Part shown: piece by piece, positions 8,635-17,767 of the stretch
Numbering within the stretch: the first letter of the stretch is position 1
Layout: every line of letters starts with the position of its first letter
Source: Lentzea fradiae
GTDB lineage: Bacteria > Actinomycetota > Actinomycetes > Mycobacteriales > Pseudonocardiaceae
Length of the DNA stretch: 64,000 nucleotides
Direction of reading: 5' to 3'
NCBI RefSeq assembly: GCF_900100955.1
Contig: NZ_FNCC01000001.1
Span: 682,001-746,000 of the forward strand
The notes under the pieces: model-generated
Told to the model about the DNA's origin: nothing
Database searches by the model: none
The model's input: only the letters and a program-made list of their open reading frames with translations
Position numbers and translations under genes: made by a program

Positions 8635-9966
8635 ATGAGGACACTCGCGGCCGGCTTGGTGCTGGCCCTCTTCCCGGCTCCGGCGACGATCGACACCTAC
8701 CTCGACCGGGCCCTCGACGCGACGGGACTGCCCGGCGTCGCGGTCGTGGTCACCCACGGCGACAAGGTCGTGCACGCCACCGGCGCAGGCCACGACGCGC
8801 ACGGCAACGCCGTCACCGAGAACACCCCGATGCGGGTCGCCTCGGTCAGCAAGTCGTTCACCGCCGCCGCCGTGATGACGCTCGTGGAGGACGGGCGCGT
8901 CGAGCTGGACGACGAGGTGCACGACCACCTCCCGCAACTGCCGCCGCGCATCACCGTGCGCCACCTGCTGAACCAGACCTCCGGCATCTCCGACAACTCC
9001 GTCGACATCGCGAAGCTGACCGAGGCGCGGACGCTCGCCGACTACGTGGGGCTCCTGCCACCCGTCAACGCCGCCGAGCCGGGCACGCGGTTCGCCTACA
9101 GCAACGTCAACTACAACGTCGCCGCGCGACTGGTCGAGGTGCTCTCCGGCGAGTCCTACGAGGACTACCTGCGCCGGCACGTGTTCGAACCGCTCGGCAT
9201 GCACGACAGCCTGGCGGGCGGCGACGCGCCGAACGGGTTCAACTCGCTCTACGGCGTCTGGTTCGACCGCCCCGAGCTCGGCGACGGCCCGGCGGTCGGC
9301 GGATCGGGCACGGTGGTCACGACCGCGCACGACATGGGCCGCTGGCTCGTCGCGCAGAACGGCCACGGCCCGTTCTCCGCCGAGTCGCTCGCCACCATGC
9401 ACGAACCGTCCGACGTGGACGACTACGGCATGGGCTGGCAGCCCGACGGCAACGGCCTGCTCGTGCACAGCGGAAACCTGTGGACCTACAACGCGATCCA
9501 GGCCATCGACCCCGAGACCGGCTACGGCTACGCCGTGATGACCAACGGCGCCGCGCTCGTCGACGACACCAGCACGATCCTGGCCGGGCTGATCGCGTTG
9601 AGCCGCGGTGAGGCACCCGCGGAGCCCGACAACACACGCCAGCTCGTGGACTGGATGCTCGCCGCTTTCGGGCTGCTGTCCGTCGCGCTCGGCGTGCTCG
9701 GCGTGGTGAGGGCAAGGCGCTGGGCAGAACGCAGGCGTGGACGCCGCTCGTGGCTCACCGCCGCGCGCCTGGTGGCCGTGGCGCTGCCCGCACTGCTGTT
9801 CGTGTCGTACCCGCAGGCCGTGTCGTTCATCAGCTCGGGCCGGACGGTGCTGTGGTCGCAGCTCTGGTACTTCGCGCTGCCGCTGACGATCACGCTCGCC
9901 GTCGCCGCCCTGGCCGGGATCGCGGTGATCACGGCACGCGTCGTGCGGCTAGTGTCGGTCCGGTGA
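8635..9966 (+). CDS. Membrane-anchored serine hydrolase, class C beta-lactamase/D-Ala-D-Ala carboxypeptidase fold
   Basis: A 443-residue protein with an N-terminal hydrophobic signal (residues ~3-18). The catalytic domain shows SVSK at 70-73 (SxxK nucleophile/Lys), YSN at 155-157 (YxN) and an HSG motif in LLVHSGN (the usual KTG/HxG position). The last ~115 residues contain several membrane helices (near ~335-355, 380-400, 410-440). Such proteins are usually peptidases, esterases or cell-wall hydrolases rather than resistance enzymes. Start ATG 8635 is preferred to TTG 8626. The stop overlaps the GTG of the histidine kinase (GTGA), placing it in one operon with a two-component system that may sense its product. 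Confidence 0.85.
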   Translation: MRTLAAGLVLALFPAPATIDTYLDRALDATGLPGVAVVVTHGDKVVHATGAGHDAHGNAVTENTPMRVASVSKSFTAAAVMTLVEDGRVELDDEVHDHLPQLPPRITVRHLLNQTSGISDNSVDIAKLTEARTLADYVGLLPPVNAAEPGTRFAYSNVNYNVAARLVEVLSGESYEDYLRRHVFEPLGMHDSLAGGDAPNGFNSLYGVWFDRPELGDGPAVGGSGTVVTTAHDMGRWLVAQNGHGPFSAESLATMHEPSDVDDYGMGWQPDGNGLLVHSGNLWTYNAIQAIDPETGYGYAVMTNGAALVDDTSTILAGLIALSRGEAPAEPDNTRQLVDWMLAAFGLLSVALGVLGVVRARRWAERRRGRRSWLTAARLVAVALPALLFVSYPQAVSFISSGRTVLWSQLWYFALPLTITLAVAALAGIAVITARVVRLVSVR

Positions 9967-10880
9967 GACTCGGGCTCCTCGCCGTCCTCGGGCTGGTCGG
10001 CGGACTGAACACGGAGGGCGGCCTGCCGGTGTGGCAGGTGTGCGGCTGGATGGTGCTGGCGGTGCTCGCGTACCTGCACGGCAGACACGTCGACGCCCGC
10101 TTCGGCTGGCAGGTCCTCACCGGAGTCACGGTCGCCGGCACGGCGGCCGTGGCGATCCTGGACTTCACCGAGGTGTCGTCGGTCTTGCTGGTCCTGGCGA
10201 TCACGGTCGTGCTGCCCTGGCTCGCCGGCCGCTACCGGCGGCAGCAGGCGCTCTTGGTGCTGGCCGAACAGGAACGTGTGCGGCAACTGGAACGCGAGCA
10301 GGAACACGTCGCCGAACGAGCACGGCTGCAGGAACGGGGCAGGCTGGCGGCGGAGCTGCACGACTCGCTCGGCCACGACCTCGCGCTGATCGCCCTGCGA
10401 GCAGGCGCACTCGAACTGTCACCGGCGCTGAACCCCGAGGACGCCCGCGCGGCAGGCGCGGTGCGGGCGTCGGCGGTGGAGGCGACGGACCGCCTGCGCC
10501 AGTCGATCGCCGTGCTGCGGGAACGGGACGACGTGCCACCGGTCGAGGTTTTGGTGGCGAACGCCCGTGACGCGGGCATGTCCGTGAAGCTCACCGGCCT
10601 CACCGACCTGCCCGACGCGCCTGGCCAGGCCCTGCGCCGGGTGGCCCGCGAGGCCCTGACGAACGCGGCCCGCCACGCGCAGGGGGAGCCGGTGACGATG
10701 ACGATGACGGTCGCGGAGCGGCTGGTGACGCTGGAGGTGCGGAATCCGTTGACGGGTCAGGTGGGCAGGGGCAGCGGCCTCGCGGGACTGGAGGAGCGCC
10801 TGCGGCTGCTGGGCGGCGAGCTGGAGGTCACGGCGGAGGACGGGCAGTTCACGCTGATCGCACGGGTGCCGCTGACGTGA
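9963..10880 (+). CDS. NarL-type sensor histidine kinase
   Basis: A 305-residue kinase starting at GTG 9963, which overlaps the hydrolase stop. Three or four short membrane helices span residues ~1-80, followed by a charged coiled-coil linker. The HisKA_3 box is ELHDSLGHDLALIALRAG (phosphoacceptor His in ELHDS), and the HATPase region shows REALTNAARHA (N box) and GRGSGLAGLEERL (G box). No extracellular sensor domain is present, as in intramembrane-sensing kinases. The partner regulator overlaps by 4 bases (GTGA). Confidence 0.9.
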   Translation: MRLGLLAVLGLVGGLNTEGGLPVWQVCGWMVLAVLAYLHGRHVDARFGWQVLTGVTVAGTAAVAILDFTEVSSVLLVLAITVVLPWLAGRYRRQQALLVLAEQERVRQLEREQEHVAERARLQERGRLAAELHDSLGHDLALIALRAGALELSPALNPEDARAAGAVRASAVEATDRLRQSIAVLRERDDVPPVEVLVANARDAGMSVKLTGLTDLPDAPGQALRRVAREALTNAARHAQGEPVTMTMTVAERLVTLEVRNPLTGQVGRGSGLAGLEERLRLLGGELEVTAEDGQFTLIARVPLT

Positions 10881-11515
10881 TCAGGGTGCTGCTGGCCGAC
10901 GACGAGGCCATGATCAGGGCAGGACTCGCGGCCGTGCTGGCGACAGATCCCGAGATCGTCGTGGTGGCGCAGGCAGGCGACGGCCGTGCCGCGGTGGAAC
11001 TGACGCACGCACACCAGCCGGACGTGGTGCTGATGGACATCCGCATGCCCCACCTCGACGGCCTCGCAGCGGCCCGCGAGCTCCGCGACGTCGCCCCCGT
11101 GGTGATGCTGACGACGTTCGACGAGGACGACTACGTGGCACGGGCTTTGGAAGACGGCGCGAGCGGCTTCCTGCTCAAAGCAGCCGACCCGCGAGAACTG
11201 CTGATCGCGGTAAGAGCAGTGGCCGAAGGCGCCGCCTACCTGTCACCCCGAGTCGCCCGCCGCGTCCTCACCGGCCTCCGTTCGGGCCTGACCCGGCCGG
11301 CAGCCGCCAAACGCAAGGTGGAGGCACTCACCCCGCGCGAGCGGGACGTGCTGACCCTCGTCGGACAGGGCCTGTCGAACCAGGAGATCGCGGCGCGCCT
11401 GCACCTCGCGGAAGGCACGGTGAAGGCGCACCTGTCCGCGATCCTGCGCGGACTCGACGTGCAGAACCGCGTGCAGGCGGCCATCACCGCCTACGAAGCC
11501 GGCATCACCGAGTGA
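10877..11515 (+). CDS. NarL/FixJ-family response regulator
   Basis: A 212-residue regulator. The receiver domain has the acidic pair at 8-9, the phosphoacceptor Asp54 in VLMDIRMP, Thr79/80 and Lys101 in FLLKA. The C-terminal LuxR HTH shows LTPRERDVLTLVGQGLSNQE and LHLAEGTVKAHLS. Start GTG 10877 overlaps the kinase stop, so hydrolase, kinase and regulator form a strictly coupled three-gene operon. Confidence 0.93.
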   Translation: MIRVLLADDEAMIRAGLAAVLATDPEIVVVAQAGDGRAAVELTHAHQPDVVLMDIRMPHLDGLAAARELRDVAPVVMLTTFDEDDYVARALEDGASGFLLKAADPRELLIAVRAVAEGAAYLSPRVARRVLTGLRSGLTRPAAAKRKVEALTPRERDVLTLVGQGLSNQEIAARLHLAEGTVKAHLSAILRGLDVQNRVQAAITAYEAGITE

Positions 11516-11525
11516 CCGCACAGGA

Positions 11526-12011
11526 TCAGGCGTTCTTGACCTTGTCGGAACTCCGCAGGTCCTCGATGATCCGCTGCACCGCTGCCTTGATCTCGTCGTC
11601 GACGGGCACCTCGTACACGTGCACCCGGACGTTCCACCGCCCGGCGACGGCGTGGACCGACAGCTCCTTGGAATCGGGCTGACCGGCCTCACAGGACCTG
11701 GTCTCGGGATCCAGGGTCCCGCTGGCGCAGAGCATCGGCGTGAGGCGCTCCGACTCCTCCTGGCTCGGGTAGGCGACGAGCCCCAGGCTGAGCACCATCT
11801 GCCCGGTGGAGACGAAGACCCGGCAGCCGTCGGGTCCCGCGGACTCCACCTGCGAGACCGTGAGACCCTTCGTGATGACCGCCAGCGGTTCCGCCTTCAG
11901 CAGCCCGGGACAGGCCGACTCCACCTTGTCGGCCAGTCCCGCCGGCACGTCCGGCCCGCATGCGGCTACGAACGCGAGTCCCGCGAGCACGGCAGCGACC
12001 TTCGTTCTCAC
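11526..12011 (-). CDS. Small lipoprotein of unknown function
   Basis: A 161-residue protein starting at GTG 12011, with a GGGGGA ribosome binding site a few bases upstream. The N-terminus MRTKVAAVLAGLAFVAAC is a lipoprotein signal with lipobox VAAC (Cys at 18). Four further cysteines in the mature part suggest disulfides. No domain family is recognised. It is convergent with the response regulator, leaving only 10 bp between stops, and is probably an exported envelope protein. Confidence 0.75.
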   Translation of the reverse strand: MRTKVAAVLAGLAFVAACGPDVPAGLADKVESACPGLLKAEPLAVITKGLTVSQVESAGPDGCRVFVSTGQMVLSLGLVAYPSQEESERLTPMLCASGTLDPETRSCEAGQPDSKELSVHAVAGRWNVRVHVYEVPVDDEIKAAVQRIIEDLRSSDKVKNA

Positions 12012-12211
12012 TCGTTCCCCCAAGTCCGGCGCCTTTCGTCCGGCGCAGCGTGCATGTTCGCACCTCGTGGTTGCCGCGGGCCATCTCTTTGCCGTTCGGA
12101 ACTGCGCTGACAGCAACACGAACGGACACCGACGGATGAATTTCGCGACAGCGTGCCCACATCGCCTTCGATCGGTGGAACACCTGCGAGGCCCTGAGAG
12201 TTGGGAGCGGT

Positions 12212-12988
12212 ATGAGTCAACTCGTCGACCGCACGATCACCGTCCTCCGCGCCGAGCACGACGCGCTCGCTGCTCTCGTCCGCACCTTCACCGACGACCA
12301 GCTGGCCTCCGCCAGCGGCGCCGCGGAGTGGACCGTCGCCCAGGTCCTCTCCCACCTCGGCAGCGGCGCGGAGATCGGCCGCGCACCGATCGCCCGCGCC
12401 GCGGGGGAACCCGTGGAGGCCGAGGACAACCAGACGATCTGGGCCCGCTGGGACGCGTCCGCGCCGCGAGCACAGGCCGAGGGCTTCCTGGAGCACAACA
12501 GCCGCTGGCTCGACCTGGTCGAGGCGCTCACGCCCGAGCAGCGCTCGTCGCTGACCGTGGACCTCGGCTTCCTGCCGGAGCCGGTCCCGCTGGTGACCGC
12601 CCTGGGCATGCGCCTCAACGAGGTGGCCAACCACTCGTGGGACGTGCGCGTGGCCTTCGACCCGAACGCCGGCGTGGACACCGACTCGGCCGAGGTGCTC
12701 GTCGACCTCCTGGCCGGACCCCTGAGCTTCATGCTGGGCTTCTTCGCGAAGCCGGCCGAGCTCGCGGCCCCCGTGTCCGTCGCGATCCCCGGCGCCGGTC
12801 TGGTGGTCGACGGCGACGCGGTCACCGTCGTGGACAGCCTCGACTCACCTTCCGCGACGTTCAACGGGCCCCGGGAAGCGTTCGTCCGCCTGATCAACGG
12901 CCGTCTCAAGGCGCCTCACGACAACGGTGTCAGCGTCGAGGGCAACGTGACGCTCGAGGAGCTGCGTCGCGTCTTCCCCGGCTTCTGA
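12212..12988 (+). CDS. Maleylpyruvate isomerase/mycothiol-dependent (DinB-like) family protein
   Basis: A 258-residue protein. The N-terminal four-helix DinB/MDMPI bundle carries the likely metal ligands His48 (VLSHLG), Glu137 and His141 (NEVANHSWD), matching the His/Glu/His set of mycothiol-dependent maleylpyruvate isomerase. The C-terminal ~90 residues form the SCP2-like MDMPI_C domain. Members transfer or isomerise with mycothiol as thiol cofactor, consistent with an actinomycete host. Substrate unknown; no aromatic-degradation genes flank it. Confidence 0.85.
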   Translation: MSQLVDRTITVLRAEHDALAALVRTFTDDQLASASGAAEWTVAQVLSHLGSGAEIGRAPIARAAGEPVEAEDNQTIWARWDASAPRAQAEGFLEHNSRWLDLVEALTPEQRSSLTVDLGFLPEPVPLVTALGMRLNEVANHSWDVRVAFDPNAGVDTDSAEVLVDLLAGPLSFMLGFFAKPAELAAPVSVAIPGAGLVVDGDAVTVVDSLDSPSATFNGPREAFVRLINGRLKAPHDNGVSVEGNVTLEELRRVFPGF

Positions 12989-14003
12989 GGTGGTTTCACG
13001 GTCAGGACGTCGCAGTCCAGGGTGATGTCACCTGGGTTGCAACAAGATTTGACGGCTGAACGAGGAGATCCAAAGCTCGTTGACGAGCGAGCCACCCGTG
13101 GTGATGGCATTGATCGCCGCGTCGTTCCGGTCAGCCAAGGACGAGCACGACCAGTGGCAGCTCTGTGAGGACCGCTACGCGCGGTTCGGTGTCGTGCTCG
13201 TTCCTTGGTCAATATAAGCGAATGTCTCGCGTGGCCTTGTAGAAAAGGAGCGCCCGATGTCGGCCCATTCCCTTTCCGGAGGACCGGCAATGCCGGTCGA
13301 GAAACTCCCTGTTCGCCTGAATCGAAAGTTTCGTCCATGGCGGTACGTCAACAGTCACTCTGAACTCAGACTACGAAGTGCTGACCTTGATTCGGTTCCC
13401 CACCTCGATCGGCGCTGCACCGAACCTGTCGAACTCGGCGGCGTTCTCCAAGAGGCTGCCCACGGCTCGGTCCAGGGCTTGGCGCTGGCCTCGGACCCTG
13501 GTCCGGTCGGCGGTGTTGATCTCGTGATCGGTGTGGCGCTGGATGCTCGCGGCCACGCCGTGGACGATGTCGACAAGGTGTGAGAGTTCGCGGATATCGC
13601 CCTCATCACCTCGTACAGCGGGAAGTCCTGGGTGGCGATCCGGATCCCGCACCGTGGCCGTGACATCGTGTCCGTCGCCGAGCAACACGACCGTGTCGCT
13701 ACTGCCGACACGGCAGCCCGCTCCCAGGACGGCGACGTGGTGCTGGTCGTGGGACAAGCGCGGAACCGTAGGCGAGAAGCCCTTCTCCACGGCAACGTCC
13801 GGCCGATCAGCGCCGAGATCCTCGAGGAGACGCTGGCCGCGATGGAGCGGATGGGCTGGTGTGGCGCCGCCCCGTTCTCGGTGCCGAGGTGGCGGGGCGA
13901 GTACGGACTCATGCCGTTGGGGCGGAGCCTTGTCGAGGTGGTCGAGCACGCGCGGGCGTGGGCACGTGACCACCTCGTGGAGTGGGTCACGTGCCCGCGC
14001 AAC
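12989..14003. other. Gene-poor decayed interval
   Basis: About 1 kb without a convincing intact gene between the isomerase-like gene and the defence operon. A plus-strand fragment near 13055-13217 reads coherently as RLNEEIQSSL, MALIAASFRSAK and QLCEDRYARFGV before a TAA, bounded by an in-frame stop; its family is not recognised. An HxlR-like remnant occupies ~13740-14010. The rest shows no consistent coding frame. The region looks like the eroded edge of the defence insertion. Confidence 0.5.
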
Positions 14004-14010
14004 CTAGAAG
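13740..14010 (+). pseudogene. HxlR-type winged-helix regulator remnant
   Basis: Translation in the frame of 13632 gives RPISAEILEETLAAMERMGW, then RWRGEYGLMPLGRSLVEV and RAWARDHL. These are the wing and C-terminal helix signatures of HxlR-family regulators (usual pattern ISxxxLTxxLRxLExxGLV followed by YxLTPLGRSL). The HTH helix and the normal CPxxxxL N-terminus upstream are not readable, and the open frame continues without homology into the methyltransferase 3' end, so the gene is broken. Family call moderate. Confidence 0.45.
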
Positions 14011-15872
14011 AGCCGGTCCGAAGGTTGGTTGTCCCGCGCGGTCGCGCAGGCACGAGCCAGGGGACAGCGCTCGCACAGGGGTGCCTGTTTGTGGCAGTGG
14101 AGCTGGCCGATCAGACGTAACGCGGCCATGCGCAACGGTGCTTTGGCGTCACCACCCACCAGACGGGAGAGGTCGACGCGGCCGTCGGTCAAGCTGTTGG
14201 CCCGTTCCGAGGCGGTGTTGAGCACTCTGGACGACACGCGGATGACCGGCTGGCTGGTCAGCAGGACGTCGTCGCCTGCCAGGAGCTTCAGAAGAGCGGT
14301 CTTCCCGGGAGGCAGATCCAATATTTCCGGAATGTCCTCCGCCCGCAGCCAGATCTTCCGGTCGTCCTGCAACTGCCGAAGCCGCGTCACCGTGGCGGCG
14401 GACGCACGGGTGGTGGCGCCCCGTTCGATGAGGTCCACCGCCCGTTTGGTGATTCGCCCCTTCGTCGCGACCTCGCCGAGACCGTCGTTGTACGCGGCCA
14501 GCTCGGCGGGCGACGGATCCAGCATTGCCACCACGGCGGCGACAGGTGGAGTCAGACGTTCCCCTGGCAGCACGGACCAGTAGGTCCCGGCGCGACGCCG
14601 TTCTGCCCACGAGGCCAGCTGCCTGGATAGCACGCGCCACTCGTTCCGCGCGGGTATTTCGCTGTCTGGTACTGGAAGCAGCGCTGTGGCAGCCGCTTCA
14701 CCGAGCATCGGTGGCACGGCGTTGCCGATCTGCTGGAACGCGTGGCTGCGTGTACCGGCGAAGCGGAAGTCGTCGGGGAACGTCTGGATGCGCGCGGCCT
14801 CGCGGACGGTGAGAGTGCGGTTCTCCGACGGGTGGATGTACCAGTAGCCGTCCTTGGCGATGTGCGCCGTGATCGAGCGGCTCAGCTCGTTCCAGTCGAG
14901 GCGCTTGTACTTGTCGTCGAAGGTGTCCGCCTTGTACCTGCGCAGGGCGGGATCGATGTTCGCGTAGAGGGTCTTGGACGTCATCAAGGAGAAGATCTTG
15001 CGATCATCGTCGCGGACAGGTCGGGTCATGTGGTCCCACACCCTGCCGTCGGTGACATGCCGCCGCATCCGCGCGGCGAATTCCGAGACCTGGCCGTCGG
15101 GTGCGTAGGGAAGGTCACGCCCGCCGGTGCCCAAGTCGAGCCCGGGTAAGTCCGCGATCGCCTCGTGGACGGTCACCGGTTTCACCGGTTCCGGCCAAGG
15201 GAAGGCCGCGCTGTCCGACCGGGCCAGCAGGATCAGGCGCTTGCGGTGCTGGGGGACACCGTACTGCCAGGCGTCGACCAGCCGGAGGTTGGTCCGGTAA
15301 CCCGCGCGTTCCAGCATGTCCACGATCCGTCGCACAACGTGGAAGTCGTCGCCCAGCGCCATGTCGGGGACGTTCTCCATGAGGACCGCACGCGGCTTGA
15401 CCTTCAGCACGACGTCGACGTAGGCCTGCCACAGTTCCTTCCGCTCGTCGAACTCGTCGCGCACGCCGGCGTCGACCAGGCTGCGGATCTTGCTGCGTCC
15501 GGCCCGGCTGAACGGCTGGCAGGGAGGGCCGCCGGCGATCAGGTCGATGTCGGCGAGCTTGAGCATTTTGATGAGTGCGGCGCGCTTCTGCCGGTCGCCC
15601 AGGTCCACGTCCAAAGCGAGCCCGGGGAAGTTCGCGCGGTGGGTCTGCAGCGCGAACTTGTTGTGGTCGACCGAAGCCGCGACGGTCCATCCGGCGTTGG
15701 TGAGCCCCAGGCTCAGCCCGCCACCCCCGGAGAACAGGTCGACCGCGAGCCGCGCACCCCCCGCCACCCGCTCGGCGCACCACTGCTGGAACGTCTCCTC
15801 GGTGCAGGCGTCCGGGTGCACCGGCAGCTGGAGCACGTCACTGCGTTCGAGTTTCACCGCGTAGACCGCCAC
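14004..15872 (-). CDS. DNA (cytosine-5) methyltransferase with C-terminal endonuclease III-like HhH/Fe-S module (DrmMII-like)
   Basis: A 622-residue protein. C5-methylase motifs appear in order: DLFSGGGGLSLGL (44-56, SAM site), GGPPCQPFS (114-122, catalytic Cys118), ENVPDM (166-171), PQHRKRLILL (207-216), a target-recognition region, TLTVREAARIQTFPDDF (353-369) and QIGNAVPPML (381-390). Residues ~400-622 are extra. LPPGKTALL near 520 resembles a helix-hairpin-helix, and Cys593-x6-Cys600-x2-Cys603-x5-Cys609 reproduces exactly the spacing of the endonuclease III iron-sulfur loop. Expected role: host DNA marking. Start GTG 15872 is chosen for the AGGAGG 4 bases upstream; ATG 15950 is an alternative. 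It is the last gene of the operon. Confidence 0.9.
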   Translation of the reverse strand: MAVYAVKLERSDVLQLPVHPDACTEETFQQWCAERVAGGARLAVDLFSGGGGLSLGLTNAGWTVAASVDHNKFALQTHRANFPGLALDVDLGDRQKRAALIKMLKLADIDLIAGGPPCQPFSRAGRSKIRSLVDAGVRDEFDERKELWQAYVDVVLKVKPRAVLMENVPDMALGDDFHVVRRIVDMLERAGYRTNLRLVDAWQYGVPQHRKRLILLARSDSAAFPWPEPVKPVTVHEAIADLPGLDLGTGGRDLPYAPDGQVSEFAARMRRHVTDGRVWDHMTRPVRDDDRKIFSLMTSKTLYANIDPALRRYKADTFDDKYKRLDWNELSRSITAHIAKDGYWYIHPSENRTLTVREAARIQTFPDDFRFAGTRSHAFQQIGNAVPPMLGEAAATALLPVPDSEIPARNEWRVLSRQLASWAERRRAGTYWSVLPGERLTPPVAAVVAMLDPSPAELAAYNDGLGEVATKGRITKRAVDLIERGATTRASAATVTRLRQLQDDRKIWLRAEDIPEILDLPPGKTALLKLLAGDDVLLTSQPVIRVSSRVLNTASERANSLTDGRVDLSRLVGGDAKAPLRMAALRLIGQLHCHKQAPLCERCPLARACATARDNQPSDRLF

Positions 15873-15876
15873 ATCG

Positions 15877-15882
15877 CCTCCT
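15877..15882 (-). promoter_or_regulatory. AGGAGG ribosome binding site of the methyltransferase
   Basis: A perfect AGGAGG on the minus strand with 4 bases to GTG 15872. It decides the start against ATG 15950, which lacks a comparable site. Unlike the other operon genes this one is not coupled by stop/start overlap, so the methylase has independent translation. Confidence 0.65.
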
Positions 15883-16021
15883 GTCCTTCGAACAGGGACC
15901 CGCGCGGGACCTTCACCACCGACGATCTGGTTCTGATCAACTTCAGCCATGCCACTTCCCGGGCCGGTCTGTTCGGCCGCCCCGACGTACGGACGAGAGA
16001 CGAGAGACGAGGGCGAGAGGA

Positions 16022-17767
16022 CTACCCCGCGAGGACGTCGGACGGGGGAGCCCAGCCCACCGCGCGGACGCGCTCCCAGCAGGCGCTCTTCTTGGCCCAC
16101 TCGGTGACGTTCCCGCCGCTGGGAGGCGAGGTGAGCACTCGGCGCACCGCCAGCGCGACCTCGGGGACCGCGGCGGCGATCGGCCCGGGAAGCGTCTGCT
16201 CCTTCCAGAGCCGGTCCAGGTCGAGCCCGCCGAGCGTGTGCACGATCAGCGAGACGGCGTGCGCCGCCGTCTGCCCGAGATAGCCGCCGTAGTTCTGTTT
16301 CTGGATGATCGTCCGCACCTGGCGGAACACGATCCCCTTGGCGACCAGATGGCGGAAGTACACGTCGTCAGGGGCCTCGCGTTCGGCCAAGCCCTCTTCG
16401 GACGTCCACGTCCGGAAGCACTTCTCGGCGCCCTGGCACACGACGTCCGGCCGGAGCGCGTATGCGTACTCGTACTTCGCCGCGTCCGTCTTTCCGAACC
16501 GCTGCCGCACGGGGTTCTCACGATCGAACTTGCGCCGCGCGGCGGCGGTCGTGAACTTGTTCTTCTCGACGTCGTACTGCCCGCGTACGCGCTCGTAGTA
16601 CCACCGGGTCTGCTCGACGTCGACACCGGACGGAGTGACCCAGATGGTGCGGGACCACCGCTCCAGCCCCACATGGAACCGGCTGTTGCCCTCGAAGTCG
16701 GCGGGCGTGACCGCGTTCTGGGAGTTCGCGTAGCGCGAGATCTCGGGAACCATGCTGTCCAGCCGGTCGTCCGGGATCAAAGTGATCTTCGCGGGGACGG
16801 TGACCTCTGACAGGTCGATCCCCTTGCGGGCGGCGTGGTGCAGCGAGGCCGTGGTCTGCCCGCCGTTGACGATCTGCAGCTCGGTCAGCGTCCGGAGCAC
16901 AGGTCCGCTCGGGGTCTGTTCGAGCTCCGCCGCGCGAGCGGTCGCGGACACACCGTTGTTGTAGGCCAGGAACCGTCCGGGCTGCTCCTTGATCGTCTCG
17001 GCGATCCCCTTGTTGACCTTTCCCCTGGCCTGGAGGTAGGCGCGCACGTTGCGCTGGAGCAGGCGGCTATGGTGCTCGTCGTACAGGTCAGCGAGCAACT
17101 TGCCCGGCAGCATCGCCATCAGGCAGCGGTACCCGTCTGCCTGCACCACCGACTCCAGGCACCGCACCTCGTAGCCCATCGTCGCGACGTCGATGAGGAT
17201 GTCCTCCTGCTGGGCGCCCGAGCTGATCAGCTTCTGGAGCCGGTTGACGTCCCACACGTTCACCAGGGTCGGGAGGCCGGCGACGGTGGCCTCCTCCGCG
17301 CGGCGCAACCCGGTCTTCCCGTCGGTGAAGACGAAGATCTTGATCATCTGCAGCTGCGACCACGCGCCGTGGATGCGCTCGACCATGTCGTAGGCCGGGC
17401 TCGACCGCTCCAGCTGCTCGTGCAGGCCGTTCCGGCAGAACTCCGCGAACGCGCCCACTCGGCGCACCAGCTGGGTCAGCCGCTCGCGCTTCAGCGGCTC
17501 AGCGTCCAAGCCGTAGTCGGCGGTGACGAGGTGCAGAATCGTGCCGTCGTTGGTGATGTCGTACCCAGCCACCTCGACGCGACGGCTCTGCCACGGCACG
17601 AACAGGTAGCAGGTCTCCAGGTCGTCCAGCGCCCCGTCGTCGATCAGGTGCTCGCCCACCAGGGTCACGAAGGCGTCCCGGGCCATCAGCTCCGGTTCAG
17701 CCTGGATCCGGTCCTCGACCCTGCTCCGCAGCTCCGCTGCGAACGCGGCGAGTTCGCCGTCCGTCAC
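16022..17767 (-). CDS. AIPR-family (abortive infection phage resistance) protein
   Basis: A 581-residue protein with the AIPR signatures: GRFLAYNNGVSATA (264-277), LQIVNGGQTTASLHHA (298-312) and, further on, EISRYANSQNAVTPADF. AIPR proteins are found in phage-resistance loci, often beside DNA methylases and GHKL ATPases, and are thought to be nuclease-like or nucleic-acid-binding effectors; the biochemical activity is not settled. Start GTG 17767 overlaps the fusion-gene stop (GTGA). The position between the sigma fusion and the methylase fits an effector or modification-coupled subunit. No truncation is seen. Confidence 0.88.
   Translation of the reverse strand: MTDGELAAFAAELRSRVEDRIQAEPELMARDAFVTLVGEHLIDDGALDDLETCYLFVPWQSRRVEVAGYDITNDGTILHLVTADYGLDAEPLKRERLTQLVRRVGAFAEFCRNGLHEQLERSSPAYDMVERIHGAWSQLQMIKIFVFTDGKTGLRRAEEATVAGLPTLVNVWDVNRLQKLISSGAQQEDILIDVATMGYEVRCLESVVQADGYRCLMAMLPGKLLADLYDEHHSRLLQRNVRAYLQARGKVNKGIAETIKEQPGRFLAYNNGVSATARAAELEQTPSGPVLRTLTELQIVNGGQTTASLHHAARKGIDLSEVTVPAKITLIPDDRLDSMVPEISRYANSQNAVTPADFEGNSRFHVGLERWSRTIWVTPSGVDVEQTRWYYERVRGQYDVEKNKFTTAAARRKFDRENPVRQRFGKTDAAKYEYAYALRPDVVCQGAEKCFRTWTSEEGLAEREAPDDVYFRHLVAKGIVFRQVRTIIQKQNYGGYLGQTAAHAVSLIVHTLGGLDLDRLWKEQTLPGPIAAAVPEVALAVRRVLTSPPSGGNVTEWAKKSACWERVRAVGWAPPSDVLAG

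Noticed and set aside
15873-15950. Longer methyltransferase start at ATG 15950
   Set aside because: GTG 15872 has a perfect AGGAGG; the extra 26 residues show no conservation-like pattern. Kept as an alternative.
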